64,000 nt of DNA. Origin: Taeniopygia guttata (taxonomy: Eukaryota; Chordata; Aves; Passeriformes; Estrildidae). Below, in pieces: positions 36,214-49,160 of the stretch. Numbering within the stretch: position 1 is the first letter of the stretch; each line of letters begins with the position of its first letter. The position numbers and the translations under genes were made by a program. The notes below the pieces were generated by a model that was given only the letters and a program-made list of their open reading frames with translations, had not been told where the DNA came from and made no database searches. Location: assembly GCF_048771995.1 (NCBI RefSeq), contig NC_133024.1:54347001-54411000 (forward strand), written 5' to 3'.

Positions 36214-38139
36214 CTTCATAGTTATAACTACCTCATAATTCTAGCCCTACACAGAAACTGTAATAGCTTGGGAGAGGAAGAACTGGAGATCTGTTATGGA
36301 TTGGCAAGATATACACATCAGAGAAAACAGAGAATACCTGATTTTTGATAATAATAGTTTTTTACCCTGATCCTCACCAAGAAAAAATGGGATTATGAAA
36401 ACCTAAACTCTCAAACAAAGGTGGAATGGAAGAAATCCACTTCCTAGTCAATCATCCACAGTACACAGAGCTAAAATGACTTACATCACCAACAGGGACA
36501 CGTAACTCTGGGACAGATCAGTCTCTCCAGTCACAGTAATGGTACTCAAGGAATTGACTTACAAAAACAGGATATTCAGGTTATGGTCAGAGTTGTGACT
36601 GGGATTTGTGTTTGGAACAAGAGGAAAGCTAAACTTCTGACACATTGTTAATCTGGGCCAGGGTGTAGTCAGGGGTCTGTGTAATAGGAGAGGTGATCTA
36701 GCCAGTAGTTTGCCTAGAATTAAATAAAATTTGGCTTAGGAAGTACAAGAACATTAGGTCTGCCAAGACCAACATGGCTAGGATGAAAGAAAGCGTTGGC
36801 AGAAACAGGGCTATGGTTGCTATTCCCTCATCTGACATCCAGGGATTCAGCTGAATCAAGAAAGGAATGGAAACCAAATAGCTATCAGGGGTTACACGGA
36901 ATCGTGCAGACCTTGAAGATGCAAGACATTGCCAGGAAGGAAGGGTGGCTAGAAGACTCCTGAGATAGGAAAGACTGCAGTGTTAAATTGTAGAATCAAG
37001 AGTAAGTGTATCCATAATCTTCAACACATTTGGATGTCTGTGGTAGTCCTTGACAAATTTTGCAGGGTTCACAATGAACTTGAGTATTTTGCTGGGCTGT
37101 TTCAAAGATAATTTAGGTAACTACTAATTTTCCACCTCCATGTATTCATAACCAATTTATATTAATTTGTTGTTGCATTCAGTTAATGAGCCAATGACAC
37201 AGAAATCACTATATCCATGTTCAAATTATCAGGCAATTAAAATCAGCTTCTCACAAAAACCCTGTTGAACTCTAAATCAGATGGAGGGCCTGTGTGGGCC
37301 TTACTTGCAGCCTACGAAGGTTATTTTGCAGTTGAGCCAGAGAGCCCTGCACAAGAGAACAGTTCACTGGCTGCTGCCAAGGGCTGCAGGCAGCAGCCCA
37401 CAGCCAGCAGCACAGATTCTGCTTTGCCTTCTCTGGTTGTCTTCATTCCATAGGCAACAAAGACAGAAGATGAGAAGACCTGACTGTGGAGAGACAGGCA
37501 AAGAGTAATGAATTACTCTTCACTTTCAGATCAACAGCAAAGAGGAAATATAGCTCAGATTCAGCAACTGCGTATTTCTCCTAACTCAGAAGATAGCTGA
37601 ATGATGCCTAAGGAGTTAAGTAGATCTTTCTTAAAAATAAACAAACAAAACAAACCAACGAAAAAGCAGTTCTTCTAAATTCCAACACAAGAAATAAAAA
37701 AATGTAGGGGTGAATACCCCAAGCAAGAACAGCTTCAGGGATAATTCACAGAGAATGAAGCCCTCTCTGAGAAATAGAATAAAGACCAGAACAGCTGGAA
37801 GATAAATGCAGTTTTTGCCCAAACATGAGAGGCTGAATTTGAGCTTGTACATGAGACTGAGTCCTTGTTGAAAACTTTTTTTTCTTTCCTAAATAGATGA
37901 TTGAAATTTGCTAAATATTTAGACATCTATACTCTCAGTCTATTGTCAATTAACCCTATTTTTGTTTTTCAGCAATTCCAGACATTTTCCTTGACTGTTA
38001 AAGGATTTTTGTCAGTGTCGGTGCTTGCCACCAATCAGTGATGAATGGGAAGTGAATGTCACCATCAGTTATCATCCTACCATAAGACTTTCATACCTTC
38101 TCTCTGTGAGTTCTCACAGGCAGCTCCTCACAGCACTGA
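36214..38139. other. Intergenic, no gene seen
   Basis: Includes a small GC-richer patch at 37280-37450 (GGGCTGCAGGCAGCAGCCC) with two overlapping short frames. Nothing recognisable. Confidence 0.7.
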
Positions 38140-38400
38140 CTTCTCTTCCTTCCCCATGGCTGGCTGACTCCTTCCTGTCCCTTGCACAACTGCCTGACCC
38201 TTACACAGCACAGCCAACAAACGCCAACTTACCTCTCCATCAGCTAACCCACTCTTTTATAACACCCATCCTTGCTGGACACAGCAGAGACATAATAAAG
38301 GTAAGGCTGCTCCTACTCTTTGGTAATTAGTACAGCTGCAACTCCTCAGGGATGAGATTGCCTTTAGTACTATTTCTATTCTCTTACAATCCATCCTCCC
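38140..38400 (+). mobile_element. Probable LTR fragment
   Basis: A C-rich stretch (CTGGCTGACTCC, CAACTGCCTGACCC) is followed by TTTTATAAC at about 38252, CTTGCTGGACACAGC, ATAATAAAG at 38293 and CTTTGGTAATTAG. A TATA-like box and an AATAAA 40 bp apart with C-rich sequence upstream resemble an LTR U3/R region of songbird-type ERVs. No ends or target duplication were found. It may reach left to about 38000. Confidence 0.4.
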
Positions 38401-39268
38401 AAAGATTTCTGTGATTCTGTCTCAAATGTGTAAAAATTTCCCTTCCTACAAGTAAAATGCCTTAGAGTCTGGAGACTTCTGGTGGTTGTATAGGTACAAT
38501 TTCAGCTGAATTTCTACCACTACTGCTGCCACCCTTAGGCCCAGCATCCAACTGTAACAATCTCATCCCCAGATTCCTTTTGGGAACACCCAGAGGGATT
38601 TTCTAAGTTGTTCTAAGGTCACTTGTTATATCTCTTTCAGAGAAAATTTATCTATCTTCAGACACAGGGTTCAGGAGCTCTCCTTAGTAACTCCTTAGCC
38701 ACTCCTGCAAAGCTAAAATCCAAGACATAGTTACCTTGTGCTTAATCAACTCCAGCTTTCAGAAAGGCATCTTATCTTAATTCTAACCAAACTAGAATAT
38801 AGTCTTAGGAATCTCATGCTTCTCATTAGTTAATGATGTATCCCTAAATGGATAATCCATTTCAGGGCTAGTTATAGATATCACAGCAGGAAGATTTTAA
38901 TTTATCCACTGCTGTGAACACTCGACCATATACTGCAGATTCCTGTGTCCTTGCACCCACTTAATGTCTCCTTTCCCAGGAGCTGTTAGGCAGAACAAGA
39001 ACTGCTGCTATAATTATTACATAGGACAAGAGCTGCTGCTATTATTCACACACACTCATTATTCATTACTCTGGCCACTTTGATTGCATTTTAGTCTGTA
39101 TAAACTGGTTCTATTTCTTATTAACCACCAGAATAATAAAAGTTTCAAGTTTGGGGCTTTTTTGCCCACTCTAACAAAGGTTGGGGTGGGGGCCAGGGGG
39201 AAGAAGAAGAAGAGGGGAAAAGGGCACTTCTACCAAGTACATTTTCAAAGAAAATAACTCTTTTTACA
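38401..39268. other. Intergenic, possibly continuing old LTR material
   Basis: No gene. Two near repeats ACAAGAACTGCTGCTAT and ACAAGAGCTGCTGCTAT lie at about 38996 and 39027. A GAAGAAGAAGAAG tract lies at 39201. Confidence 0.6.
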
Positions 39269-39880
39269 AAATCACAGAATTACAAGGTAGTTGAGGTTGA
39301 AAGGGACCTCTGGAAGTCATTTGGCCCAACATCCCTATTCAATCAGGCCACCTAGAGCTGGTTGCCCAGGACATGGTCCAGGAAGCTTTTGAATATCTCC
39401 AAGGATGGAGACTCTACAATTTCCCTGGACAATCTGTGCTAGTGATCAGTCATCCTCATATTTCCCAACGTTTAGAGGGAGCCTCCTGTGCTTCAATTTG
39501 TGCCCATTGTCTCTGGTTTTGTCACTGGGCACTACAGAAAAGAGCCTGGCCACATCCTCCCTGCAGGTATTTTGTACACAGTGGCAAGATCCTCCTAAGC
39601 CTTTTCTATTCCAGGCTCAAGAGTCACAGGTCTCTCAGCTTTTCCTCATATGTGAGTTATCCCAGTCCCTTCATCAGCTTCTTTGCCCTTGCCTCTCCCT
39701 GTTACAATCACATTGGTACTGTGTACTTGGGAGCCACAGGAGAATGGAGCACTCCAGGTGTGGCCATATTTGTGCTCAGCACAGGGACAGGATCACCTCC
39801 TTGACCTGCTGGCAGCCCAGAATACCATCAGCCACCTCTGAAACCAGGGCACACTGCTCTGCTTCACATGATCAAACAAG
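39269..39880 (-). mobile_element. CR1 LINE, 3' ~600 bp
   Basis: The plus strand begins with the reversed tail AAAATCACAGAATTACAAGG and runs through GGTTGCCCAGGACATGG, TTTTGAATATCTCCAAGG, TTTGTGCCCATTGTCTC, CACTCCAGGTGTGGCC and ATCACCTCCTTGACCTGC. The long plus-strand open frames here (143 and 193 codons) are antisense to the element and have no function that I can support. Confidence 0.93.
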
Positions 39881-41174
39881 GCCCTGCAGATTCCCCTTTC
39901 TTGACTATAACCCCTTTGAAGTCAAGGATTGTTTTATCCAAAGCTTTCTTCACCTAATGTGGAGAACTCTGAAACTTCTGAACTGAAAGTTAGTTCTTCT
40001 GGGCTGACTGCCATCAGCTGTACCTCTCTGTCAGTCAACAGAGCCATTCCCCTTTCCAAAACTCACGCAATAGATTCATACACTCTTTTCCATAAACCTA
40101 ATTCTTTTCTGTCATCCCTGTGAGGAACAGACCTATAACAATTTTCTCCCCATCATCACCCCATTCTTAATAAATTTCTGAGTGATTCGACAAGAATGCA
40201 CTTTTCTCTTCTCTTGTTTCTCTGCTGTTCCACTCATTACTATTTGCCATAATTACATTCAATCTTTCCATTAGAATTGGAAAACTTGACATATTGGAAA
40301 ATTATAGCTGGAAGAGAGCTAAGTCCTGCTGTATATCCAAAGGAAGAAAACAAACAAACAAACCCAACAAAAATCCCCAAACAACCAGCAACAACACCCA
40401 GTTGCACTGGCTTGCACCCAGTTCACTAACTCACAGTCACACTGGCTGAAACTGCAGGTCAGATCCACGGGTTACAAACTCAGGTTCTGCCCAGCCATGT
40501 CTAACAGTATGCTCAGCCAGCAGCTGTAGCAACAAAGAAGAGTAGATGGACTTGACCAGAGGTCAATCTCATCAGCCTCTGTATCAATTGGATGCTGTCT
40601 GTGTTAGCTCAGAAATGGCAATACTGGCAATGGACCTGGAATGGGAAGGCACAATTATGCAATTCTCCTTTCAGGCATGATGCTATAGCCTCAGTCTGTG
40701 GACAGCTGCCATAGACTCCTAGAAGGAGATGGCAAGAGCTGGTAGCTCTTGATAATCCAGCCCTGGAAAAAAATTCCCAGATAATGGGAAAACCTTCTAT
40801 TGTTTTCCCCTCCAAGGGAAGAAGACATACGTCACTCTCCTGATTCAACCCAGGACTGTCCTTTTTACTCTTCTGCTACTGCCCCAAACACAGCTTGCAG
40901 GTTAAGAGTCCTTTTTTAGCATAGATAAATCTGACAAGGCTCCATAAGAATCAGAGGTCTTCACATAAATATGAAGTTTGCACACAGCAAAAGGGTTGGG
41001 AGAGGTAGAAGCAAAAGAAAAGAAGAAAGGATGGAAAGAAAGCAGTCCAAGCCCAGTACCAGGGACCTGGACTCCACTCAAAAACAGACACTAAGGACAT
41101 GTGTAATCCTCACTTTATTCATTCGAGAATGTGAACCTCCCTCTCACACACAGACTTCACCCTATTTCTTTTTT
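39881..41174. other. Intergenic, no gene seen
   Basis: Contains an (AAAC)n tract at 40347-40362 and a purine-rich stretch at 40985-41045. No coding evidence. Confidence 0.75.
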
Positions 41175-41180
41175 CCTAAT
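41175..41180. repeat. Target-site duplication CCTAAT, left copy (partner 41771-41776)
   Basis: The six bases directly left of the LTR are identical to the six directly right of it, so the pre-insertion site can be read exactly (TTTTTT-CCTAAT-GCTCTT). Confidence 0.9.
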
Positions 41181-41770
41181 TGTTGTGGTGTGTTTTTCTT
41201 TAATTTGATATTTGTTCTGTGTATGTTCAAACCCCCCGCCCCAATCTCCTCCCTTCCCCAGTTGTCAATCTCCCCAAGCTCTTCCCTAACCTCCTCCTTT
41301 CCAAGCTGTCAATCCTCCCTTTCCCTGCCCCTTTCCCCAGAACATTCCCTGTCATTGCTTCTAGTCCCCTCCCCTGCTTCCAGAGTATTCCCTGTCTATT
41401 TAGTGAGGCTCAACACCCTATTGGTTACTTTGTGTTACTCCACTTCCCTGTTTCCCCTGATAGGTTTGTGATATGTTAGTCCCTCCTTAGACTCCTCCCC
41501 AGCTCTAACCTCATTGGTTGCTGTTCCTATACCCCGCCTCTTGAGTTCCTCTATAAAACCTTTGTTCGCCCTCCCCAGAGGGTCTTGGGGCTCACTGAAT
41601 AAAACTATCATGTTCACCCCCAAGTCCTGTGTTGCCTCCGTCTGTCCCCGCACCGACAACTGGGACAGCAGAACTTCACAGGGGGGCAGCCGCCTGTTCT
41701 CTTCCCTCTCGCCGCCCAGCACGCCACCACTCGGGGCATCGCAGGGAGAGAAGCTGCCCGCGTTACAACA
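41181..41770 (+). mobile_element. Solo LTR of an ERVK (betaretrovirus-like) endogenous retrovirus
   Basis: A complete 590-bp LTR starting TGTTGTGG and ending TTACAACA, so the ends form the short inverted repeat TGTTG...CAACA. It is flanked on both sides by the identical 6-bp target-site duplication CCTAAT (41175-41180 and 41771-41776). Plus-strand order: C-rich U3, reverse CCAAT box ATTGG (41513-41517), TATAAA (41552-41557), AATAAA (41598-41603), then a GT-rich segment and a GC-rich U5. A 6-bp duplication is the usual size for ERVK-type integrases. There is no retroviral internal region on either side, so the provirus was reduced to one LTR by recombination. Intact ends and duplication suggest a fairly young insertion. 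Confidence 0.92.
41552..41603 (+). promoter_or_regulatory. LTR core promoter and poly(A) signal
   Basis: TATAAA at 41552 is preceded 35 bp upstream by an inverted CCAAT box and followed 46 bp downstream by AATAAA at 41598. This is the compact U3/R layout of many retroviral LTRs. Whether it is active in host tissue cannot be told from sequence. Confidence 0.7.
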
Positions 41771-41776
41771 CCTAAT

Positions 41777-44700
41777 GCTCTTAGAAACTTCTGCCTTTAG
41801 TAGTCATCATTGTTATAAGGTTCATTAAATTGTAATGGCATCATCTCCCAGTTCTGGGGGACTTTTTGTTCATAGGAATTTCTGGAATATCACTCGTATC
41901 TGATTAAATTATTTGTACATTCATGTCTTTTATTTTCTATCAAATTAAACTCCAAATTTATTAACAATGTAATCTCTCTGTGTGTCACTTTAGGAATTGG
42001 ATTTTGACCTGCACATCTGCCACCCTAAACCCCATAGATATCAATGTTTATGTACCATTTGAACAAAGTTCCACAATTAGTGTCTTTTTTTTTACTGTCT
42101 CTGTGTACACATGACCCTTACACACAAAGGCCTTACAACAACATGCTGCTGAAGCCACCAGCACAGGATGAATCCAAGTCGTTTCCAACCAGAGTTGCTG
42201 CATAAAGCAAACACAATGGTACATTTGGGAGCAGGGTGATCCAAATGAAACTGTACATCTCAATTTTCTGTTCTAACCACAGAACTCTGTATGCTAACAG
42301 ACTAACTAAGCATTGCCATGTGCAGATTTATATACCTGCTGGTTGCCCTCCTCCCCAAAGAGTTGTGTTTCCAAAAAGAAATCAAATTATATGTAAAGGC
42401 AGAACACTGGTGAGAAAGCTGAAGTTGAGCTTCACCTCTTAAGCATTGAAGTCGCTATGGATATTTTGAAGAGCAGAAAACGATACCTAACACTGAAAAG
42501 AGTATGCTGCCAGAGGTACTAATTAAATATCTGGAAACTCAAGGCAACTTGGATAGTCACATTAATATAATCGACTTAGCAAATCTTCTCTTAGGATTAC
42601 TCAATTACATTTGCGTGACTTGATTCTAACTCCAAAATTTATTAAATTATCTCCCTTCAAATGCAGACAAGAAAAGGCATATTAAACAAAAGGCAAGGTT
42701 TTCCCTGCAATATAAGAGAAAATTGGAACAGAGAAACAATTTTTATATGAAAACAAGAGAGACAATGGGAAAAGCAGTCCTTTATAGTTGAATTTCATTC
42801 TATTTTATAAATCAATAAAAATACAGATTAATAGATTTCTTGTGCAATAAAAATGGAAATAGGACAAATACATTTCATCCTTGCAATCCATTTAACCAGA
42901 AACTTCTGCAATGTTCTGCAAGAAGTACCTTCTAAGAACAGAAACAGAAGGAATATAGAGAAAGGCAAAATTCTGTGTAACAGAAAACCTGCAAATTATC
43001 CAAACTATATCTTGTTAATGGAACTAATAATACCAAAGTAAAATAAACACACTCACAGTAAGACTTACTGCTCTATTACTAGAAAAGAGAAAATCTTAAA
43101 TACAGGATTGAAAAAGCAACTAGCAATTGCATTCGATTAAACTTTCTTTAAATCACTTCACAAGTAGAATCAGTGTTCAAAAAAAAAAATCAACAGCAAG
43201 GAAAATAAAATGTTCTATGAAAATACTGACCACTCAAACTGACATCCCAACTCAGTAGTATACACCTCAGCTGGACATAAAGACATTCACATGTAGTTAC
43301 TCATGTGACACCATTTTGTCCATTATTGCCCCCCTCTACAGTCTTGCCTTTCACAGTAAGGTACACCACTTTAGGAGGGTAAACCACTCTGCAAAGCCTG
43401 TCAGCCTCCACTGCTTCCTCTGAGCTTTCAGACTAACAAGGCCAGTGACACAAACATGGAAAGTGCAAAGCAGGAAATTCCCAGAAATCTCTTGTAAGAG
43501 CTGCCTTGTGGCCATCTGCCAGGACCTGCTGCCCTGCAACAGGAACAGCCAGGGAATGTACAGCCTCCAAACATAACCCACTGTTGAGTTCCCGTGGTAA
43601 GAACTGTACTAACACCAGGAGTTACATGGTGTTACATAAGGAGCCTCTACATGGCTGGGCAGCCAATGTCCAGAGTTGCTTCCACCTGGCAATTCACAGA
43701 ACTCTGTTTAGAAGTTCAAGCACTTCACTCAATCAGTAACAACTTATGCTAAAACTTCCCTGTGAAAAGTCAAGGTCTTGTCCCCAAAATTTCACACCCT
43801 ACAACAAATAAGCTCCATGTAGATGTTTTGAGGATTGTTTCTTTGTTGTCAGAAAATCCAAGATTCTGGCTTGCACTATTAATTTTGTATCCCTGGCATA
43901 AGAGGCAGGGAGGAAGAAGGGATGGCCCTCAAGATAGCCTTGTAGTTATGCTCTGTAGATCAGTGCTTCCAACTCATGTTTTCAAAGAAACTGTTAAATT
44001 TGCTACCTAAATCTAGGTCTGTTAATCAACAACAATCTGCTTATGCATGATGGCAAAGGACACAAAATATCCTTGAAATATAAGCCAATTTGAAAAGGCA
44101 AGTACTGTATTTTAACTGATGCAATGACGACAATGACTACTTTTAGATGAGCCCTAAATGATAGAATGCACAAGAATTTGGGAGGAGTTTTCTTAGACAC
44201 AAACACAACAAGGCTACAGAGTGAATCATGGGCATCCCTGGTTGAAACATAACACAATGCAATTTCAGCCAGTATGGACAGAGGCATGACATAATGCATT
44301 TATTTAAAAAGGCAAATATAACTGAAATTGGAAATGAATCCAATTGAATTTTTTTTCATGTTTTTGTACCTTCCATTTCAAAGAATTTTTTTCTAGAAGT
44401 GAGATGCCTTTACAAAGCCATTATAGAAACAAATCATCTGAGGCAAAAAGGAAATTGCAGCTGCCAGACATATTCCTCTCCATTGCTGCAAGTAGCATCT
44501 GCTTGAAATTATCGCTAATGAACAAGCTGTATTCCTAAATTTCTGCACAATTTGAGAAACTTTGATTTAGACATTTTTCATCTAGGACTGAAGGGATTCA
44601 GTTTGAAAGATTGCCTGGATGTTTCTCAAAGTAATTACCAGAGAATAACAAAACTGTGAAGAGGTGCTGAAAATCCAAGTAATCAACACAAGCACTTTGA

Positions 44701-47700
44701 AGAACAAACATCAGAGACAGCAGCTTAGATATTCTGAACACAAATACTGCTGAAGTATTAGGATCAATTTTTTACTGACTTCAGAAAGTCCATTAATCCC
44801 CCTTCCCTCAAAGATGGAAAAGTGAAGCACATTGTGTTGAGAAGTTTGACACAAAACCTATGTATTTGGCTGACTGTGTTTTCTGTCCAAATGAACATGA
44901 CCACCCCTTTCTTCTACCCCTCAAAACCAGAATGAGGAATATGGACTAGTATGCAGAACATTTTGTCAATTTTCTACGTATCTTGGGGGGAAAAAGAAAG
45001 TGATTTTGTAGGTTTAGATTAAGCACTTCCTAATTAAACATTTAAAAATAAATTCTCATACAGTGCTTCTCATATGATCAGTCATTTTGTAAATAAAAGA
45101 TCAGAAGTAAAATATATCTGGTTTTATAAGCTTATATAGTGAATCTGTCAACATTCATAATCAGTGACACCTTTTTACTGTTTTGAGCACAGCACAAACA
45201 GAAAGGTAATTTCAAATTTTTTATTAAAACATATCTTTTAAAAGTCAAAAAAGCAAGGAGAAGCCAGAAAAGAACATTATAGGAAATTGGTGTCATTTCA
45301 TTTTGGGTTTTGGGGGGTTGATTTGTTTCTCTACTTGCTTTAGGAAAAAAGTTATCTACCTTTTATCTACTTATTTCTCTTTCACCATAGAAATGTGATC
45401 TTTAAAGTCATCAAGATCAACACATAAATTCCATGAGCTTCCTGTCATTCAAGTTGACCTCACTTATGTTAAGAAGTACAAAAGCTGTTCAGATCTCCTT
45501 TCAGAATTTTTACTATATAGATAACAAAATTTCTAATCCATATTTCTGTATATCCTGGACAAACCAAAATTTCAGCTACCTTTAATAGCTCTAAGCCTGA
45601 AATTTAGGGTTATCAGCAGGAAGAGAAATCTTATACCCTAGGAAGAAGAAAATTATCCTATAAATCATAGTGAACATCAGAATTACCCAAACAGAGTATT
45701 AGAGAAGCCACCATTCAAAACCAAAGGTATGAAACCAGAGCATAAACAGTGTTAAAACTGATTCTAGAACCCATGATCCCAAGTAAATGTTATTTCTGAA
45801 AGCAAAAGTTTTGTCATGTAAGAAGTGATGATTTCAACAATGTATTTGCAGAGTTCATAAACCGGTTTTGAGACAGATGTTTATTTACAACTGTAACATT
45901 CTTTTTTGGTATATTTTTTCTATCACAACATATAGCCTAATACGGTAGTTTTCCTGCACTATGAAAAAAAAAAAGTCTTTAGGACTTACAGGTATTCAAA
46001 AGGAATTGTCTGTGTTGTACAATAGCACAAAGCCTTGTCTTCCCACAGGGCAGAGGCACCCACCACCTGGGACTGGGTATCTCCTAATGCTCTCTGAAGC
46101 TGGTGAGGCAGCCTGTTTCAAATATCAACCAACACACTCTCAAGAGCAGACTCAGGCGCTGATATGACAGACGACACAGATACATGTCACAAGGACACAA
46201 ATAAAAATCACTCTGCTTTGGCTGCACTGGTACAGCCATAGGGTTTATACTACCCTAATCTGTTTCCATAAGGGAAAGGGAATGACTCTTGAAATTATGA
46301 TAAGACTTTGCAGTAAGAGGATTTCTACCAATATAACTACTCAGGAAGGAAAAGGTTATTAGGTAGAGAATATATTTCAATGTCGTCCAGGCTCATGTTT
46401 ATCTGTGCTAGGATATTCATAAAAAACTATGTTCTAGAAATAGCTCTTTTGAAAGGTAAGCAGCACTGGGCTCCAAGTTGTGCACTTCTCCAACAATATA
46501 AGTATTAAATGACAGCTCTTAGGTGAATGAACAATGATCTCAATCAAATGCACCCAATGAACCATAGCATTATAATTTGATCTTGTTCATTTCATATTAC
46601 GTGGCATTAGATAAACTGGAAGCAATTTTTGAGCTTGCCAGGCACAGCTGAGGTCTCTCCTTCATAACTCCTTCAATTAAACACATATCGATGTTGACTT
46701 TCCGACAGTATTTTGGGTTATTTCTCTTCACAGCATATCATAGCTCACAATAAATGAACACACAGTATAAAACTCTATGCAAAGTAAAGTTTTAAATATG
46801 CTAACAACTTTCATATTCAGAACACTCAAATAAGTAGCTGGAGGAACTGGGCTAAAAAAGGTTCAATAAATGTAGGCTCTTAAAAGTTTATTCTCACATA
46901 AATCCTGAGGTAATGCTTTAATTCTGAAGGCCACAGGCAAATATAGAGTAAGAGATGTACTTAAAGTGATGTGGTAAACTAATAAAAAAATTATATATTC
47001 CAATGTTTGAGATTACCCTGTGACCAGCACAGTCTATTCCAAGTTTTACAGGATAAACAGATATATATGTTACAGTGCCTGCTAGTAACTGCTAGCAATA
47101 AAACATACCCATCGAGAGTGAATCCTGGAGGAAACAAGCATTTATTTTTCATTAAATGGGTACTTCAGGATATGCCTACCCTCATGATTTGTACAGTTTC
47201 AACTTTCTTTGGAGGCAGTTTGGAGTTCCCTGTTCCTCAGGTCCCACTGCTGGGAATAGACAAATTAGCCCAGCTTCTCTGCTGCCAAGTCAATGCTCAT
47301 CAGACTTTGTTAAACTTGTGCCCAAGGCTACCCCTGGTCCTGACATTGTCCAAGACACTCATTTCTATTCCACACTGGAAAACAAAGTAGCTAGCTGAGA
47401 GATTTCATTCTGACTGTACTAGAGTACTTTGCTTCTGGGTCCTACCATATCACGTTATATATCCCTGCCAGTAGATGTCTTCCCTGCCATACTTCAAACC
47501 ATTCCAAAGAGTATATTTAGGACTTAAAAAGTTGCTTCATGCTCAACATCAACAACAGAATAAGTAACCTCTTCTACCCTACGCTCAGTTGCTACTGTCC
47601 AAGTTTGTGTATCAGGTGTGCTCACTCTTTCAAGGTGGAATTTAACCACCACCAAGGTCAACACCTCATCAAGAAACATCAGCAGATTGACACAGACCTC

Positions 47701-48249
47701 CAATATCTAGCAGCAGAGCACCGTTGTGTTCTGTTGAGTGACAGTCACCTGGCATACATGCAGTATGAGTCAAAGTACTTTAGAAACATGTCAGAGCAAA
47801 TTCACCCTAGCAACAAGATCAGCCAGGCTTAGAGACTGAACAATCCAAGTAATTCTTTCCATCACAATTACATCCTTATCTTTCCCTACTTTGAATAATT
47901 TTTAAAGTAGCCTGGGTTTGGATACTCCTAATATTTTACAAGAAGATGAGACATTTTAACATAGGAAAAAAGACTCACAGAAACTATAATTAGAATAGAA
48001 AATAATCCATGATGTGCTGTAGTAACAGGTAGCCCCTGCCGCAGAGTCTTACTGCAGATCTGCCATACTGAGCAAAGGTTTCACTTGCCTTCTGTAGCAC
48101 AGATTATTACAGACTGAGCCCCAACTACTTGATTACCTCTTCTCAGAACATCAACTAAACTTTGTCCTACCAATGTTCCTTTGCGATCTCTGGTCACTGA
48201 GAGCTGATATGCTACGTGTCTGCAGAAAGACAAGAAACCTACTGGCCTG
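41777..48249. other. Intergenic, no gene seen
   Basis: AT-rich and repeat-poor. The neighbouring plus frames at 47007-47390 and 47539-47832 (127 and 97 codons) lie in a slightly GC-richer patch but show no domain or family pattern that I recognise. Confidence 0.7.
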
Positions 48250-49160
48250 AATGCCACTAACAACAGCAGTACCACAGGGGACTGCCCTGTGGGGAATCTG
48301 TCCCTTTCAACATCTTTATCAGTGACTTGAAAGAGGCAGTGAAGTGGCTGCTGTTAAAATTTGCAAAATACCAAACTGGAGACAGGCTGAGAGAACAAAA
48401 TAATGTGCTCAAAGACAGGTCCATTTGGATGGACCTAGACAGGCTGGAGGAATGGGCTGACAGGATTCTCACTAAACAAAGGACAAATAAAGTGTCCAAT
48501 ACCTGGCAAGGAGGAACCCCTTTCAATTGTACAGGCTGGGGGAGGACTCTGAAAAAAACCAGACCTGTGCTTATTGGTAGATACTAAGTTGAACATGAGC
48601 CAATGGTATCTCTGGCAGCAGGGGAGGCCAACAGCATTCTGAGCTGTATCAAGAGGAGCATAGACAATAGATAAAGGATATCATCCTCCTTTACTCAGGT
48701 CTGATTAGACCCCACTAGAATATCATATACAATTTTGGGTTTGAAAATACAAGGAAGACATCTAGTGGAGGGCTACTGCAGTGGTCAGAGCAGGGGGACT
48801 GTTCAGCTAGAGAAGACAGCTGTTGGGGGACCTACTCCCAATAGGGAGATATATCAGGAGAGAGCCAGGCTTTCCACAGCAGTGCACAGCAAGAGCACAA
48901 AAGACAACCACTACATACTGAAGTAGGACAGATTAACCTATGTAAATGAAAGACTCTTTCCCCTGAGGACAGCAAACATTGGAGCAGGCTGCACAGAAAG
49001 CTGTGCCTCCACGTGCCTGAATGTTTCTGAGGCCTGACTGGATGAAGCCCTGAGCAATGAGCAGTGAGCCCTATTTGGTTGTATAGCTGACATGGTTCTG
49101 AGTAGGAGGTAGACCTTGACATGCAATTCCTGAGGTCCCATCTACTCTGTAACACCACAG
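48250..49160 (+). mobile_element. CR1 LINE, ~900 bp, longest copy in the window
   Basis: The plus strand starts inside reverse transcriptase. A degenerate PFNIFISDL phrase is followed by DLDRLEEWADRIL, matching the CR1 ORF2 region after the catalytic motifs. It continues through the ORF2 end and 3' region (GCAAACATTGGAGCAGGCTG, GACATGCAATTCCTGAGGTC) to about 49160. Stops and shifts interrupt the frame, so it is a dead copy. Confidence 0.85.

Noticed and set aside
39405..39986. 193-codon plus-strand open frame, the longest in the window
   Set aside because: It lies almost wholly antisense to a CR1 element, and its sequence is what reversed CR1 gives in that frame. No start context, splice signals or family match.
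47007..47832. Two plus frames of 127 and 97 codons close together
   Set aside because: Considered as exons of an unknown gene. There is no similarity I recognise and the frames overlap another unrelated frame of similar quality.
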